Assembly (NCBI GenBank): GCA_025362235.1
Contig: JANYGZ010000007.1
Span: 1-59,012, forward strand
Length of the DNA stretch: 59,012 bases
Source of the DNA: Ferruginibacter sp.
GTDB taxonomy: Bacteria > Bacteroidota > Bacteroidia > Chitinophagales > Chitinophagaceae
Direction: 5' to 3'
A program made the translations under genes and the position numbers. The notes under the pieces are model-generated. The model ran no database searches, was not told the DNA's origin, and worked only from the letters and a program-made list of their open reading frames with translations. Of this stretch, positions 1-9,217 are shown in pieces (the stretch's first letter is position 1; the number at the start of each line of letters is the position of its first letter).

Positions 1-970
1 GCAATTTTATATTGTATTGAGCGATGCTATACAATATGACTATTATTTTGGTGTATACAGGAGAGACTTTAGTCCAGAAAATATGGGTTTTGCAATTGAC
101 GGTGGGCATAGTGAGCTATTTCATAAAGAAGAAACCCATAAACTATTTGAAGCGCATATTTTTACAGACTTTGTTGGTTTGAAAGAAGATAAACCGAACG
201 GATTGATACAAACAACCGTGAGTAAAAGAATTAATACCAATACAAAGCAGGCTCTAGCCCCGGGATTTATTTATTGGTTATATAAAAGCTATGGAGGTTT
301 TCAATACGTGTCACCAACTATTACGATCTCAAAATTAGAAGAGCACAATAAACAATTGGTTTTGGGTAATTTAGATTCTGTCAGGAAAAATCCTGGACCT
401 ACAGACACATCAAAATTCAATGTTTCAAACAAAAGGTATTTCACGGCGCTTGATCTATATCAGCATCAAAGTTTTTCCGCAGGTCTAGACGTTAATATTG
501 GGTATCTAAATAATCATGATTTGAAATACAATATTTATTTTAATGCTGGGATGATGTTGGGAGTTACTCCCGTTAGAGATTCACTCACTGGAACCGGCTC
601 AAATAGTCTTTCTAAGACCGGTTTCATAAAAGAATATTCTGTTAATACTTTACAATTTTGTCCTCAAATAATTCTTAACTTTTTACCTGAAGAACGCTTT
701 AATTTAAGTATTGCCGAGAAGCTTATTTATTTAAAACCACTTGTACAGGACATACAACTTGTTTCGATAGATAAAAATAATAGTGCAAAATTGAATGCAT
801 CAAGTTCAAGTTGGTTAAATGTTTTGGAAATGCTTATGACCATTCAGGTAAATCAAACTATAAATAGTAAATTATTCGGAAGAATACGATTTAATTCGGA
901 CTTAAAAAATGGTAATAATAATTTTGCGCAAATTCAAATTGGTTATTCAACTTTTATATTAGGCAAATAA
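1..970 (+). CDS. Probable outer-membrane beta-barrel protein, 5' end outside window
   Basis: The frame is open to the left edge of the window, so this is the 3' part of a longer gene; the first possible in-window start is a TTG at 17 and is not convincing. The visible 317 residues alternate polar and hydrophobic residues with many aromatics (for example YNIYFNAGMMLG and NFAQIQIGYSTFILGK at the C-terminus), which fits beta strands of an outer-membrane barrel. I do not recognise a family. Its last 12 bases overlap the 3' end of the convergent minus-strand ORF ending at 959. Base composition is AT-rich like the ATPase next to it. The barrel assignment is an inference from strand pattern only. 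Confidence 0.5.
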   Translation, partial: QFYIVLSDAIQYDYYFGVYRRDFSPENMGFAIDGGHSELFHKEETHKLFEAHIFTDFVGLKEDKPNGLIQTTVSKRINTNTKQALAPGFIYWLYKSYGGFQYVSPTITISKLEEHNKQLVLGNLDSVRKNPGPTDTSKFNVSNKRYFTALDLYQHQSFSAGLDVNIGYLNNHDLKYNIYFNAGMMLGVTPVRDSLTGTGSNSLSKTGFIKEYSVNTLQFCPQIILNFLPEERFNLSIAEKLIYLKPLVQDIQLVSIDKNNSAKLNASSSSWLNVLEMLMTIQVNQTINSKLFGRIRFNSDLKNGNNNFAQIQIGYSTFILGK

Positions 971-1180
971 AAAATCCAATATGTTTGATTTTTTACAAAT
1001 TTCATGCACAATTTGATTTATACTAGCATTTGTCAATCTTTTGTTTTTCTCTATTCGAGAGAATAAAATAAAAATTTCCAAATAAAAATCAATTACTCTT
1101 TTTACACGCTCTCCAGTAAAAGAAACGTGTTCATCCTTTATTGATTCAATGTTAGAATTGCATTCTCTAATTGATATCAT
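959..1180 (-). CDS. Short hypothetical protein downstream of the ATPase
   Basis: A 73-residue ORF that starts with ATG inside the last codons of the preceding ATPase frame (14-base overlap), which suggests translational coupling with it. The sequence is helical and charged, with a KRVIDFYLEIFILF stretch, and has no Cys/His metal-binding or nuclease motif that I can see. ATPases of this class often have a small partner encoded just downstream, for example an HNH nuclease in Septu-like defence pairs. This ORF is much shorter than such partners and shows no HNH motif, so it is either a different small partner or a truncated one. It ends in the convergent gene at 959-970. Confidence 0.45.
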   Translation of the reverse strand: MISIRECNSNIESIKDEHVSFTGERVKRVIDFYLEIFILFSRIEKNKRLTNASINQIVHEICKKSNILDFLFA

Positions 1181-3119
1181 CTCTTTTACGATTTTTTAGT
1201 TGATCAATTCTTTCTTGAAGTAATTCGATCTCATTAGTCAAAGCAGAGTCTTCATCAAATATTTCCCAGTACATTTCAAAAAGTTTGTTTCGAACAATCA
1301 AATCTGCAATAATTGTAATTATTTCTAGCACTCTATTTTTATCATGCCCGGTAACCTGCCCAGCAATTAAATTATTGCTACTTTTTAATAATCGCCATTC
1401 ATTAAGCTTATCAATAACCCATTGAATATTCTGCTTGGCAAATTCACCTATAAAGCCATCAGTGAGAAAAAAACTGTTAGCTAATAGTTCATGAATATTT
1501 GCGCCAAATGTTGAAAATTTATCCGAGGGAACAATTTCTGTATTACCATTATGCCCCCTTTTTAGTAGAATGATGTTGGATGATGTTAAGTCGGACAATA
1601 AGTAAGGGCTATGAGTTGTAAGTATGATTTGGAATTTGTATTTTTTTGTGTAATTATTTAGAAAATTTATTACCCATTTCAAAAAGCATTTATTCCAGGC
1701 CGGATGATAGCCAATTTCTCCTTCATCAATAAATACTATAAGATTATTTCTATCATCATATCCCGAATCATATCTTTCAATTACATCATAAAGCCTGGAA
1801 AAAAAGTTCATATATGAACTTTCCCCAGAACTCATTGTAGGTGAAAGTATATAATTTGATATTCTTCTTAATGTATTTCTACTTTCATTTAATACTTTCT
1901 CTTCTAACTCAATAAAGTACTTAAAAAGCAAAATAGTTTCTTCGTCATTAGGTACATAAATATTTTCAATTAAATAGAATCTCCAATCACTAACATCTTT
2001 ATAATTATACTTTTCCGATTCAGGATAAAATTTTTTATCTTGAATATCTGATTTTCTTATAATTTCCTTATGAATTTTAATTAAATTATCTACATCCTTA
2101 TGGTTATTAAATAATCCTTTGGCGCTGGCATCATTGAAAATAAAATTTTTTTTATTTTCCAAATCAGGAACTTCATTTTGTATTATAAACTTAGCAACTA
2201 CAAGGTTTAGTTTATATAACAAATGTATTGCCCTCTTTAAGACCTCACTTTGTATTGTAAATTCAAAATCATGCGCAAATTGACTGTATTTTTCGATTAG
2301 TAAATTAAAGATATCATTTTCATCTTCATCAAAAGGCTTTCTAACTTCTTTATACTCGTATGTATCTAAATTCAAAAATTTGTTATTACCGGAATATGTT
2401 GATTCTAAACCTATATCCTGAGGACTTTTAAACGGAAGTAGCTGTGGAAAATTTACGTAAAACTTTACATTTCTTTATGCTTGCCCTAGATTATATATAA
2501 AGACAGGTGAAAATTTATCCTTATTTCGATTATAATCCTTACCCAAACCACCAAAAGAATCTTTTGATTCATAATAGTTATTAAATCTATGATCTGCAAA
2601 AATATAATGTTGAGTGGAAATATTTGCCAAATTCACTGCATCAATTCCACTTCTTATGTCGAGCACATTTGAATAATATATAAATCCTCCTTTTAAAAAA
2701 GACTCCTGCCATTCAAACTCCATTTTCTCGAATGGCGAATCTTTAAATGATTTCATTATATAACCAAGGCTATCTAATTCTTCCAAATTAATAATAGCTA
2801 TTTCTTCATAATAAAAAATATGATCTGCGTAACAAACTATTCCTTTAAAAGGGAAACTATATCCGAAAAGACCATTTGTATAAGTAGCGGTGGAATGCAA
2901 AACTATTTCACATAAACTAGTTTTACCACTTCCGTTTTGTCCTGCAATAGCAGTAACTGACGTTACATTAGCCCCAAAGTCTAAAACTGATTTTTTGTTT
3001 GGTGTTACCCTCAATGAACCGCCCTCATAATTAAATATATGCTTACCTGAATGATTAAAATTAACACCAAGGTCCTTTAATATTCTATACTCATCAACCC
3101 AAATAAACTTTAATTCCAT
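1167..3119 (-). pseudogene. AAA/ABC-type ATPase (SMC/OLD-like) interrupted by one in-frame TAA
   Basis: Two ORFs (2475-3119 and 1167-2375) lie in the same reading frame. They are separated by a single TAA at 2475-2477, and 33 sense codons follow it before the next potential TTG start. Read through, the frame is 651 codons. The first half carries a Walker A motif (GQNGSGKTS, residues 60-68). The second half carries an ABC-signature-like SSGES, a Walker B region (LIVFIDEGEIGYHP) and an H-loop (LTTHSPYLL). Known family: chromosomal AAA ATPases with split nucleotide-binding motifs, including PtuA/OLD-like defence ATPases. The 402-residue downstream ORF alone lacks Walker A, so neither fragment should be an active ATPase. 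The defence role is inferred; a sequencing error at one base could also explain the stop. Confidence 0.8.
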
Positions 3120-3411
3120 AATAATATTTATTTAAAATCGATATCATCAAATATTGAAGGACATAAGTTAACAAATGACTTTTTCCCTATGGTTGTTATC
3201 CGCACTGAGCACTCCCTCCATTAGAATACTTCACCAAAATGTGTTAACGTCAAAATAAGATACTATCATATCTTCCACTTATTTTTTAAAATCCGTAGTC
3301 GGTGAACAGACGTACCATTGAAGCAACGCGTTGATACCTGATAATTTTTTATTCGAACAACTAAAACAAATACATAACGGTCATTTACCAAAGAACACTT
3401 AGTGTAATACT
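3120..3411. other. Intergenic stretch with no recognised feature
   Basis: About 290 bases between the start of the interrupted ATPase and the end of the DUF805 gene. I see no ORF with coding character, no tRNA-like fold and no clear terminator. It probably holds the ATPase promoter (minus strand) and the 3' untranslated part of nothing else, because both neighbours read leftwards. Confidence 0.4.
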
Positions 3412-3846
3412 TTACTTCGCCAAATAATTACCTATCTCATCAATCTCCTCATAATTTCCAAGGCCTTTTGGATTGGGGCCAAACCGGTTGGGGCCATTAT
3501 TACTGTTGGTAAATAAAAGCACCAATATCCATATCCATCCGGCAATGGGTATTAATGCTACCAATAAAAACCAGCCGCTTTTACCTACATCGTGTAACCT
3601 TCTTACGGCCACTGCCAGCCCGGGGATAAACATTGCCAATGCATATAAAAGGTACATGTAGCCGTATGGTAAACTTTGTGCGCCGTAGGGGCCATTTATT
3701 TTAAAAGTGATGCCCAGCAGGTTGTCAAGCCCCATGGCCACAAAGGCAAATACCATATTGAATAAGGCAAAATACCAATACTCGCTTCTACGGGCACGGC
3801 CGGTAAAGCCTGCATAATTTTTTAAAACTGCTAAATAATATTTCAT
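3412..3846 (-). CDS. DUF805 family membrane protein
   Basis: 144 residues matching the DUF805 (YhaH-like) family by the N-terminal pattern 'YAGFTGRARRSEYWYF' and the later 'RRLHDVGKSGWF' followed by 'NRFGPNPKG' near the C-terminus. Four hydrophobic segments are visible (about 25-45, 60-85, 90-112), so it is an inner-membrane protein. The biochemical function of the family is unknown. The ATG at 3846 is the only reasonable start. It stands alone, with about 250 bases to the next gene on the same strand, and is likely monocistronic. Confidence 0.9.
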   Translation of the reverse strand: MKYYLAVLKNYAGFTGRARRSEYWYFALFNMVFAFVAMGLDNLLGITFKINGPYGAQSLPYGYMYLLYALAMFIPGLAVAVRRLHDVGKSGWFLLVALIPIAGWIWILVLLFTNSNNGPNRFGPNPKGLGNYEEIDEIGNYLAK

Positions 3847-4102
3847 ACTGTGGTTACTTACTCGTTTGGCTTTTCAGTTACGCCCCGTTATTAGAGTGAT
3901 GGCTGGTCTTCACTTTATTGAAAAGAAATAAAATTTTATTTAACTATCAGGCTGCTTTTAAATATTTCACGAGGCATGTAGTAATTAAAGATAGGGAAAT
4001 TGGTTACTAATCTTGCTGAGCATAAAAAATAAAATTGTTTAGTGCAGGGATATACATAAGCATAGTCCATCTGCAACCCTGCTTACAAAAACTCTTCCTT
4101 TA

Positions 4103-4990
4103 TTACTGTAATTTCTCCTTAAAAAAATCAATGGTTCTTTGCCAGGCAAGTTCTGCAGCCGCTTTATCATAACGCGGTGTAGTATCGTTATGAAAACCAT
4201 GGTTTACGTTGGGATATATATAAACCGTGTATACTTTGCCGTTAGCTTTTAAAGCAGCTTCATAAGCAGGCCAGCCATCATTAATACGGGTATCAAGCCC
4301 TGCATACTGCAGCATCAGCGGCGCCTGTATTTTGGGCACATCTTCGGCAGGCGGCTGGCTACCATAAAACGGCACGGATGCCGACAGGGTGGGAATACGT
4401 ACGGCCATCATATTGGCTATGCCGCCACCAAAGCAAAAGCCTACAACACCAATCTTACCATTACAATTGCTGTTGTTCTTCAGGTAGTCGTATGCAGCAA
4501 TAAAATCTTCCAGCATTTCATTACGATCGCGTTTGCTTTGCATGTCACGGCCGGCATCGTCGTTACCCGGGTAGCCGCCCAGGGGAGTCAACATATCAGG
4601 AGCAATACTTATAAAACCCGCAAGGGCACATCTTTTTGCCACATCTTCAATGTAAGGATTAAGCCCGCGGTTTTCATGTACCACTACAATACCGCCCAGC
4701 TTTTTTTGTGCATCAACGGGCATTGACAATAATGCTTTGATGGTGCCGCTGCCTTTTGGAGATGTGTAGTTGATGTATTCTGATTTTATGCGTGGGTCAT
4801 CGGCTTTAACCTGTAAAGTGTTCTGGTAATCGGGCATCAGAAAACTCATGAGCGATGTAACTGTGATACTGCCTACGGCATAAACTGATAATTTTTGCAC
4901 AAAGTCACGCCGGTTAATACGACTATGTGCATAGTCGTCGTACAAATCAAACACTTCCTGTTTGATGTCTTCTTTTTTAATATTGCTCAT
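4103..4990 (-). CDS. Dienelactone hydrolase family protein, probably exported
   Basis: 295 residues of alpha/beta-hydrolase. The nucleophile motif is GFCFGG with Cys186, followed by the acid AGLD (Asp233) and NVNHGF (His264), the Cys-Asp-His triad of carboxymethylenebutenolidases. Ahead of the hydrolase domain is a segment with NRRDF at 26-30 followed by a hydrophobic run (about 33-52), which resembles a Tat signal or a membrane anchor. Hydrolysis of cyclic esters or lactones is the family activity; the real substrate cannot be told from sequence. ATG at 4990 is the natural start. No neighbouring aromatic-degradation genes are visible, so a role in beta-ketoadipate metabolism is not supported by context. 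Confidence 0.88.
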   Translation of the reverse strand: MSNIKKEDIKQEVFDLYDDYAHSRINRRDFVQKLSVYAVGSITVTSLMSFLMPDYQNTLQVKADDPRIKSEYINYTSPKGSGTIKALLSMPVDAQKKLGGIVVVHENRGLNPYIEDVAKRCALAGFISIAPDMLTPLGGYPGNDDAGRDMQSKRDRNEMLEDFIAAYDYLKNNSNCNGKIGVVGFCFGGGIANMMAVRIPTLSASVPFYGSQPPAEDVPKIQAPLMLQYAGLDTRINDGWPAYEAALKANGKVYTVYIYPNVNHGFHNDTTPRYDKAAAELAWQRTIDFFKEKLQ

Positions 4991-5104
4991 ATCGGTTGCA
5001 TTTATGGCTACTAAAGTTAAGTAATTATGTATAAAAAAGAAAGGGCAATTCAGCTAAAAAGAACCTGGTGAATTTTAAGGGTAAATGTTGTCTGAACTAT
5101 ATAT

Positions 5105-5641
5105 TTATTTCCCCCAGTTGGGTACGGGAGTAGATGGGTCAAACAATTCATCCAGGTAATAAGCTCTTCTGTAAAGAAGGTTACAGGAATCGCCCAGCAC
5201 ATAATCGCAGGGCGAATACAGGGAAATATCATTAGGGTACATGATACTTTTTGGGGTGCCATTTGGTAACTTGCCTGTATCATGATCCCTTCCCAAAATA
5301 CAATGACCCATTTCATGAAAGACGAGTGTTTCAAATTGCACACTGTTTTCCCAACACTGGGTATTAGAACTGATTGAAATGGTTTTTTGAACATCGTTTT
5401 GTGCAGAAATAATATTAGACTTTGCACAGTAGGGCAACTTTAGAGTAGAGTCATATCTTATAATAAGATTATTAATGTGTAGAGCATGCCCTCTTGCGGC
5501 GGCAGCTTCAATAAAGCTGGCCACGATGGGTTTAAATTCATCAGGAACATCGTACACAGGTAAAAAATCATTCGTTTTTTTACAGCCAAGCAAAATGATT
5601 GCGCCAAAAATAAATAGCTTTTTAAGCATATTTTTTTTCAT
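5105..5641 (-). CDS. Putative zinc metallopeptidase lipoprotein
   Basis: 178 residues from ATG at 5641; a TTG 21 bases upstream is possible but the ATG places the signal peptide correctly. The N-terminus has a lipoprotein signal (FIFGAIILLGC, Cys20). The core has HEMGH (109-113) with a third His seven residues on (GRDHD, His120), then SIMYP, which looks like a metzincin Met-turn. The spacing HExxH-x6-H is one residue longer than the standard metzincin HExxHxxGxxH. I infer a secreted or surface metallopeptidase or a degenerate relative. Four further cysteines may form disulfides. It lies 64 bases after the DUF3500 gene on the same strand and may be cotranscribed. Confidence 0.7.
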   Translation of the reverse strand: MKKNMLKKLFIFGAIILLGCKKTNDFLPVYDVPDEFKPIVASFIEAAAARGHALHINNLIIRYDSTLKLPYCAKSNIISAQNDVQKTISISSNTQCWENSVQFETLVFHEMGHCILGRDHDTGKLPNGTPKSIMYPNDISLYSPCDYVLGDSCNLLYRRAYYLDELFDPSTPVPNWGK

Positions 5642-5705
5642 AAATTTTCGGTTTATTTTCAAAGCTTTAAACCTATATACGATAAGAACGCACTTGTGTG
5701 TTACT

Positions 5706-6719
5706 TTAATGATGGTGTTTGGTATTATGATAATGTTCCCTTAAAAGGTCTTCTCCAAAATCACCATTAAAATCACGCCATACCGTATGAATATGATTGG
5801 CATTGCTTTGGGTATTGTCGAACTCAATTAAAAAAGTTTTTCCCTGTATACGGTAATAATGAGGTTTGCCAGGTACCGTATCACCTGCCCATCCAAACCT
5901 TATTGCATCCATATCTTCTGTGGTAACTTTTTTCATCCTTGTTTTTGCTATTTCTGTTGGCATTGAAGAAAGATAGGCCACTATTAATTTGTTTAAAATT
6001 ATCTTTTGATCATGCGTCATGTCTTTGGCAAATATACCAACAGGTGCAAGGGGACCCACCTGTTCTGCATTGGTAGACACAATATCGTTAAATGCTTTTA
6101 ACTGAAACAGCGTTTTTGTTTTTTGGCCGGGCGTAAACGAATTTACCAGTTCAAACCCAAGGTCTTCTTCATCTTTTATTACACGCATCCCTTTTTTAGA
6201 ACCCTCTTTTACAATTGCAGGATACACGCCAAAAAAGAAAGGTGCAAATGCCAGTTGATTATTTACTATCGTAAAATTTAACGCCACATGGTGCCCGCTG
6301 AATTTCCATCCCCATACACTGTCTTTACCAGGGTTTCCATAAACAGCTGCATAGTAATTTTCAGGAATACGGATCGGATTATTCGGCTCCAGCTCTTTTA
6401 ATAAATATTCAAAACTCATGATGCTTTGTGTTCTGGTATAACCCTCGTTGCTTAAGTAGGCTTTCATCAAAGTATACAGGTACTGTTTTTGATTACTGTC
6501 AAGGTCCTTTACACAAACACCATAACGTGCAACCATGGCAGCAGGAAGATAATGCCATTCGTAACGGTTCATTTCATCAAATGGAAATACAGCTTTTTTA
6601 CTTTGCACATCATTTAAAGAATTTACAAAAGCCGTTGCTTTGGCAGAGCCGGAATTGTTGCCATCAATATTTTGTGCCGCTAAAGAAAAGGGCAACAATA
6701 AAAGCAGAAGCAGTTTCAT
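5706..6719 (-). CDS. DUF3500 family secreted protein
   Basis: About 337 residues starting at ATG 6719, which opens directly on a signal peptide (MKLLLLLLLPFSLAAQ). An ATG at 6749 would add ten residues ahead of the signal and is less likely. The mature part shows DUF3500 hallmarks: WGWKFSGHHVALNFT in the middle, and near the C-terminus IRFGWAGD, HYYRIQGKTFLIEFDNTQ and a final NHIHTVWRDFNGDFGEDLL. The family is widespread in Bacteroidota and other bacteria and has no established function; the conserved His/Asp residues suggest metal binding, which is inference. It follows the reductase-like gene with 36 bases between. Confidence 0.85.
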   Translation of the reverse strand: MKLLLLLLLPFSLAAQNIDGNNSGSAKATAFVNSLNDVQSKKAVFPFDEMNRYEWHYLPAAMVARYGVCVKDLDSNQKQYLYTLMKAYLSNEGYTRTQSIMSFEYLLKELEPNNPIRIPENYYAAVYGNPGKDSVWGWKFSGHHVALNFTIVNNQLAFAPFFFGVYPAIVKEGSKKGMRVIKDEEDLGFELVNSFTPGQKTKTLFQLKAFNDIVSTNAEQVGPLAPVGIFAKDMTHDQKIILNKLIVAYLSSMPTEIAKTRMKKVTTEDMDAIRFGWAGDTVPGKPHYYRIQGKTFLIEFDNTQSNANHIHTVWRDFNGDFGEDLLREHYHNTKHHH

Positions 6720-6755
6720 TATTTTATTTTTTGTTGTTACAGGTAGCATGTTAAA

Positions 6756-8024
6756 TTATTTAGTTGCTGAGGATTTTCCACCGGTTATAGTTGCCCTGTG
6801 CTGATAGTAATACAATACGCATCTTCTTAATTGCTCAGGCAATACAATGATTGGGTTGCCGCTGCTGTATATTTCACCTGTCCGTTCATTGGGATTAAAA
6901 TCTTTGGCACATAAAATATCGTATACTTTAAAAAGCCTGACACGCAAAAAATCAATTACATATCTCCTGCGAACCAGGATACTGCTGAACACTTCACTTT
7001 TTTTGCGGGTTTTAATACCGATACAAATACCAAATGTTCGGGTATCATCGATACTTAAATTTTTTACCAGCATAGTTTTTAAATCAAGCGCTTCAATAGA
7101 ATTATCTTCTACCTGGAAGTTTAGTTCGTTGGCTGCATGCCGCATATTTATCTGAAATTCTTCCAGCAATAAGTTCCATTTTTCTTTGTCTTTTTCTTCA
7201 ATTCCTTTTATAAGAATTGTTTTCCAGTTGGTACTGCAAAGCTGCTGGATACCCGTACTCATGCACAACTTACACAATTTCATTAAAAACCGCACACTAA
7301 ATAATTCATCCCTTCGGTAAACACCCAGCCAGTACTTTTCTTTGTAACGGTTAAGTCCCTCATAATAGGGCAGGTTAAAGGGAGGCAGCACTACAGGGCT
7401 TTCTGCAGGTTGTATGGTAAAACTATTATTGTTAAATAAGGCAAACAATTCGTCGCCATTGGCCAATTCGGTATCAATAAATTTATCGGGATGCTGCAGA
7501 ATAAGTGCCTCAATAGTTTTTGTAACAGCAGCAATACTATCGGTATGGCAAAGCATGTTCCATTCGTAAATAACATTTGTTTTAGGGAACCGGATAATTA
7601 AATACCAAAAATTGGGCAATGAAGGGGTGGCTATCCAGTTAATATTTCCTGTAAGGATGGGTGTAAAACTCTGGTTACTGTCGCAGACGTTGATCTTTAC
7701 CAGTGGTAAATAATCTATCGAATTTAACACCCTCGCATAAATCGTTTCGCTTAACCAGGTATCCCCGATAAAAACATCTTCGGCAGGGTATGAACTGCAT
7801 ATATTGGGATGTTTACAGTGATCTATCTCATAAGCAATCTGTAAAGTATCCAGTTCTGCCGTAAAGGCATTTACATTATAATGCTCCATGTCTATCAGTA
7901 ACTGCTGCCTCAAACCAAAATGAACTTCTCTTACTTTTACCTTCGTTGCTGCCAGCAAAATATTATACAAATCGGCAGGTGCAACGATACCACCGCGAAA
8001 GTTTATGAAGATTGTATTTATCAT
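6756..8024 (-). CDS. Nitrite/sulfite-reductase half-domain protein of the Bacteroidota rubredoxin family, lacking rubredoxin
   Basis: 422 residues from ATG 8024; the TTG at 8039 adds only five residues. The N-terminus (INFRGGIVAPADLYNILLAA, then VHFGLRQQLLID) matches the ferredoxin-like half domain found in siroheme nitrite/sulfite reductases and in a Bacteroidota family that normally ends in a rubredoxin. The central PKTNVIYEWN and SDSNQSFTPILTGNINWIA-like segments also fit that family. The expected C-terminal CxxC...CxxC rubredoxin iron site is absent; the protein ends GGKSSATK. It may therefore be a paralogue that lost electron-transfer ability or uses a separate rubredoxin. Family recognition is from memory, not from a search. 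Confidence 0.6.
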   Translation of the reverse strand: MINTIFINFRGGIVAPADLYNILLAATKVKVREVHFGLRQQLLIDMEHYNVNAFTAELDTLQIAYEIDHCKHPNICSSYPAEDVFIGDTWLSETIYARVLNSIDYLPLVKINVCDSNQSFTPILTGNINWIATPSLPNFWYLIIRFPKTNVIYEWNMLCHTDSIAAVTKTIEALILQHPDKFIDTELANGDELFALFNNNSFTIQPAESPVVLPPFNLPYYEGLNRYKEKYWLGVYRRDELFSVRFLMKLCKLCMSTGIQQLCSTNWKTILIKGIEEKDKEKWNLLLEEFQINMRHAANELNFQVEDNSIEALDLKTMLVKNLSIDDTRTFGICIGIKTRKKSEVFSSILVRRRYVIDFLRVRLFKVYDILCAKDFNPNERTGEIYSSGNPIIVLPEQLRRCVLYYYQHRATITGGKSSATK

Positions 8025-8214
8025 ATACCAAACATACAAATAAAATAAAACATATGGTTAGCAATGTAACCATGGTAATTTCTCCGACAGTTCCCAATGC
8101 ATAGCTAATCTTTTTAAATTAATTGAATTTACTCCAGGACTAACCTTCATGAATGCGATGTTACAGAGAAGATAAACACATTTTGCTTATTACCACATTC
8201 GCATTCCGCACTTA

Positions 8215-8967
8215 TTATTTATTTATAAAAGTTATTGGCTGTCTTCGGTAAGCTTTTAGTGTTTTACCGTTTTGAAAAGCGGGTGTCCATAGCGGGGAAT
8301 CCTGTATTACTTTAATAGCAGCCTCATCCAATACAAACTCTACAGATTTTTCCATATGGATATCGTCAGTATTCCCATTAGTATTAATCATAAAATCTAC
8401 AATAACCACTCCTCCGTTCACCGATTCGATGCCAGCCCCAGCGTCCAAATGTTTTTCAAGATAAACTCTCCAGTCTTTTTCATTCTGATTAAAAACAGCT
8501 TCCCGTTCATCCCCATAAACTGTTGAATCCTTTTTATCAAGAGTGTCTTTGACATCAGGATCAATTAAAACTCCTTTTTCATAACGTTCTGTTTTTATTA
8601 CTTTACCCATATCATTTAAATAATTCCAATTGCCGGTTTTAAGGTTATCAGCATAATAGCCTTTTACACTAAGGTTTCCTTTCTTTGTGTATTTAAAGGT
8701 TCTTCCGCTTAACACAGTTAAGGTAGAATCTGAATAAGTTCTAAGTTGAATTATTGGGCCGCGTAAGACATATTCAATACGTTCAAACACACCGCCGGGA
8801 TAATTTTTTATAACAATAAAATTATCAGCTTTTTTTATATCTTCAGTAATACCATTTTTACCTACCAAAACAATATTTACAATTTGCTGTGCATGTAAAA
8901 AAGATATTCTACATAATAAAATCACCAGCATAAAAAACAACCTGGTAATATTTTTTTTATTTTTCAT
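8215..8967 (-). CDS. TonB C-terminal domain protein with MORN-like segment
   Basis: 250 residues. A signal peptide or anchor (about 8-26) is followed by a MORN/YwqK-like part (GNLSVKGYYADNLKTGNWNY) at about 95-130. A TonB C-terminal fold follows from about 165, with VNGGVVIVDFMINTNGN, AAIKVIQDSPLWTPAFQNGK and the final RQPITF. TonB C-terminal domains transmit energy to outer-membrane receptors or act as periplasmic binding modules. The absence of a long Pro/Lys linker makes a canonical energy transducer less certain. It stands alone between intergenic stretches of about 190 and 250 bases. Confidence 0.82.
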   Translation of the reverse strand: MKNKKNITRLFFMLVILLCRISFLHAQQIVNIVLVGKNGITEDIKKADNFIVIKNYPGGVFERIEYVLRGPIIQLRTYSDSTLTVLSGRTFKYTKKGNLSVKGYYADNLKTGNWNYLNDMGKVIKTERYEKGVLIDPDVKDTLDKKDSTVYGDEREAVFNQNEKDWRVYLEKHLDAGAGIESVNGGVVIVDFMINTNGNTDDIHMEKSVEFVLDEAAIKVIQDSPLWTPAFQNGKTLKAYRRQPITFINK

Positions 8968-9170
8968 TCCCTGTTTTTTTGCCCAAAATAAAGAAATAAA
9001 TATAAATGACTGTTGCTTTTTAAAGTGAAGGTTCCTATTCTGTTAATCAGCAACCGGCATTTTAATAACTATAGTAAGAATATAATTGTAGCAATAAAAG
9101 AAATATTACAATCTGCGATATAAGAATTTTAGTTAACATATACACAGGGTGATATAATGCTGCGAATAAT

Positions 9171-9200
9171 TTTGCGTTAAGTCAATAAACCGTATTTTTG
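9171..9200 (+). promoter_or_regulatory. Bacteroidota-type promoter
   Basis: TTTG at 9171-9174 (-33 box) and TATTTTTG at 9193-9200 (-7 box TAnnTTTG) with 18 bases between, close to the primary sigma factor consensus of the phylum. The following ORF starts 18 bases downstream, giving a very short leader. Confidence 0.65.
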
Positions 9201-9217
9201 TGATCTAATTTTATTGC

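Noticed and set aside
2475..2477. Recoding of TAA as a sense codon, suggested by TAA stops in the ATPase, the ACP and the 37.6-kb remnant
   Set aside because: TAA ends many intact genes here (for example gltA and rplI), so a general recoding is excluded; independent decay or single-base errors explain the three cases.
5050..5427. 125-residue ORF opposite reading of the metallopeptidase gene region
   Set aside because: It overlaps the lipoprotein gene in another frame, lacks a sensible protein sequence and no signal is seen.
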